Assembly: GCA_016839865.1 (NCBI GenBank)
Contig: JAEOTN010000466.1
Location: forward strand, 1-5,969
Reading direction: 5' to 3'
DNA length: 5,969 bases
Source: Promethearchaeota archaeon
Lineage (GTDB): Archaea > Asgardarchaeota > Lokiarchaeia > Sigynarchaeales > MK-D1
The translations under genes were made by a program, and so were the position numbers. The stretch's first letter is position 1. The number at the start of each line of letters is the position of its first letter. This document shows, piece after piece, positions 4,943 to 5,969 of the stretch. Below the pieces are notes generated by a model, which saw nothing but the letters and a program-made list of their open reading frames with translations, had not been told where the DNA came from and did not search any database.

Positions 4943-5969
4943 TCATTTCGATGGGATATATTCAAGAAAATGATCGAAAAATGTCGAGGAATCGTCAGAG
5001 AGTCCAGGATAAATCTTATCTAACTCTTGTTTTGCGTGTTGCACCATATTTTTTGAGTATAAATGTGCAAATTCTAGGGAACCAGTATCTTTAATTATAT
5101 TCCGAATTATATCGATTTGCTCCTTAGTGAGTTCATTGGGATTATTGAGAATTGCGTTCATTTCTTTCTTCTGGGAGGTACCCGCGTTTCGATAAGCAGT
5201 TAACAACAATATATTTCGACGTCGTTCTTGGATATCCATATCGATTGATTTCAATTCAGGATTTCCAAATGTATCGGTTATGTCATTTTGGATTTGATAA
5301 GCTAATCCGATGTATTTCATTGCTTGTTTCAATGGTTTTAGTTGGGACAGTCTAGCATCAGCTAATGCCGCACCTATAGCAGCTGCAGTCTCGAATTGCT
5401 TGGAAGTCTTCCATTCAGATACTAATAAGTAGTCCTCTAGTGTAAAATTATCTAAAGATTTCATTTGTCCATATGCTTCCATTATTTTTCCTTTGGCAAT
5501 AGCATTTACACCTTCTACATAGTTCCAAAGTGCTTGTGATTTTTTAGTAGCGCCAAATTTTGATCCCACGATTAAATTTTGACCCAAAAACGCACAGGCA
5601 TCCCCACCGTGTATTGCAATAGCATTTCCAAATAAGGTAGAATCCCCATATGAGTTCTCATTACTATTATTAAATTTTAGAGTATATTCACGATGAAAAG
5701 TCGGATTCCCTCTTCGAAATTCATCCTGATCTACAACATCGTCATGGATTATGCTGGAATTATGGAGAAGTTCTACTGCGATTGAAATTTTATAAATTTC
5801 ATCTAGATATTTATCGATTCGACTATCCATTGCAATTCCCGTGAAGCATTTAACTAAGACTAAAGGACGTATCCGTTTGGCTAATCCTCCAGCTAAGATG
5901 AAATCACGTAGATTTTGATAAAAATCTTTTAGAAGGAAATTCTCTTCTCTATTCACCAATTTTACAAAA
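4943..5969 (-). CDS. Polyprenyl diphosphate synthase (GGPP-synthase-like), N-terminus cut by window edge
   Basis: This trans-prenyltransferase adds isopentenyl diphosphate to an allylic primer, in archaea usually giving the C20 or C25 chains of ether lipids. Numbering is from the TTG at 5959. GGLAKRIRP (24-32) is the substrate-binding start. HDDVVDQDEFRRGNPT holds the first Asp-rich motif (Asp73, Asp74, Asp77) and the Arg pair 82/83. EWKTSKQFETAAAIGA (Lys184-Thr185) matches the diphosphate-binding segment. QIQNDITDTFGN holds the second Asp-rich motif with Asn225 in place of the first Asp (Asp226 and Asp229 kept). Ser68, five residues before the first motif, is small, which favours products longer than C15. 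An insert of about 15-20 residues (about 92-112, FNNSNENSYGDSTLFGN) precedes the AIAIHGGDACAFLG helix. The frame stays open to the right edge, no ribosome site precedes TTG 5959 or GTG 5956, and relatives have about 40 residues before the GG motif against 23 here. The true start is therefore probably outside. Confidence 0.92.
   Translation of the reverse strand, partial: FVKLVNREENFLLKDFYQNLRDFILAGGLAKRIRPLVLVKCFTGIAMDSRIDKYLDEIYKISIAVELLHNSSIIHDDVVDQDEFRRGNPTFHREYTLKFNNSNENSYGDSTLFGNAIAIHGGDACAFLGQNLIVGSKFGATKKSQALWNYVEGVNAIAKGKIMEAYGQMKSLDNFTLEDYLLVSEWKTSKQFETAAAIGAALADARLSQLKPLKQAMKYIGLAYQIQNDITDTFGNPELKSIDMDIQERRRNILLLTAYRNAGTSQKKEMNAILNNPNELTKEQIDIIRNIIKDTGSLEFAHLYSKNMVQHAKQELDKIYPGLSDDSSTFFDHFLEYIPSK

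Noticed and set aside
5152..5355. Plus strand 67-codon frame inside the prenyl synthase
   Set aside because: It is antisense to the conserved second Asp-rich motif region and shows no independent support.

Overview
The window is AT-rich, gene-dense DNA from a prokaryote, most likely an archaeon. The strongest hints are a geranylgeranyl-diphosphate-synthase-like prenyltransferase (ether-lipid precursor synthesis), TATA-like boxes placed as in archaeal promoters, mostly weak Shine-Dalgarno signals, and a small protein with the strand/helix pattern of longin-type domains that Asgard archaea encode in many copies. An Asgard archaeon (Loki-, Thor- or Heimdall-type) is my best inference. No rRNA, tRNA or ribosomal protein is present to prove it.

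Layout. Positions 1-287 (+) hold the 3' end of a gene cut by the left edge: an acidic linker followed by a small C-terminal module of unknown function. After an 81-base gap come two tightly spaced + strand genes. The first is a 408-residue, highly charged coiled-coil protein (369-1595). The second, 13 bases downstream, is an M20-family metallopeptidase/deacylase of the ArgE/DapE type with a complete metal-binding set (1609-2817). The peptidase converges, with 5 bases between stop codons, on a minus strand pair: a MazG-like/dCTPase-type nucleotide pyrophosphohydrolase (2823-3188) lying downstream of an alpha/beta hydrolase with an intact Ser-Asp-His triad (3252-4082). A 383-base divergent intergenic region follows. 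It holds TATA-like elements pointing both ways and a perfect 7-base inverted repeat. On its right is the longin-like gene (4466-4924, +), which I start at a GTG preceded by the best Shine-Dalgarno sequence in the window. That gene converges on a polyprenyl synthetase (4943 to the right edge, minus), whose N-terminus is probably cut by the window.

How the genes relate. The polyprenyl synthetase fits membrane lipid or quinone side-chain synthesis, and the pyrophosphohydrolase fits nucleotide-pool housekeeping. The peptidase and the alpha/beta hydrolase have clear catalytic machinery but no substrate that the sequence reveals. The coiled-coil protein and the longin-like protein are the least understood. 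The latter could be part of the small-GTPase/longin/roadblock repertoire of Asgard archaea. I see no mobile element, CRISPR array, defence locus or obvious new multi-gene system. The most interesting pieces are the longin-like gene with its structured promoter region, the coiled-coil gene, and the variant second aspartate-rich motif plus insertion in the prenyl synthase.
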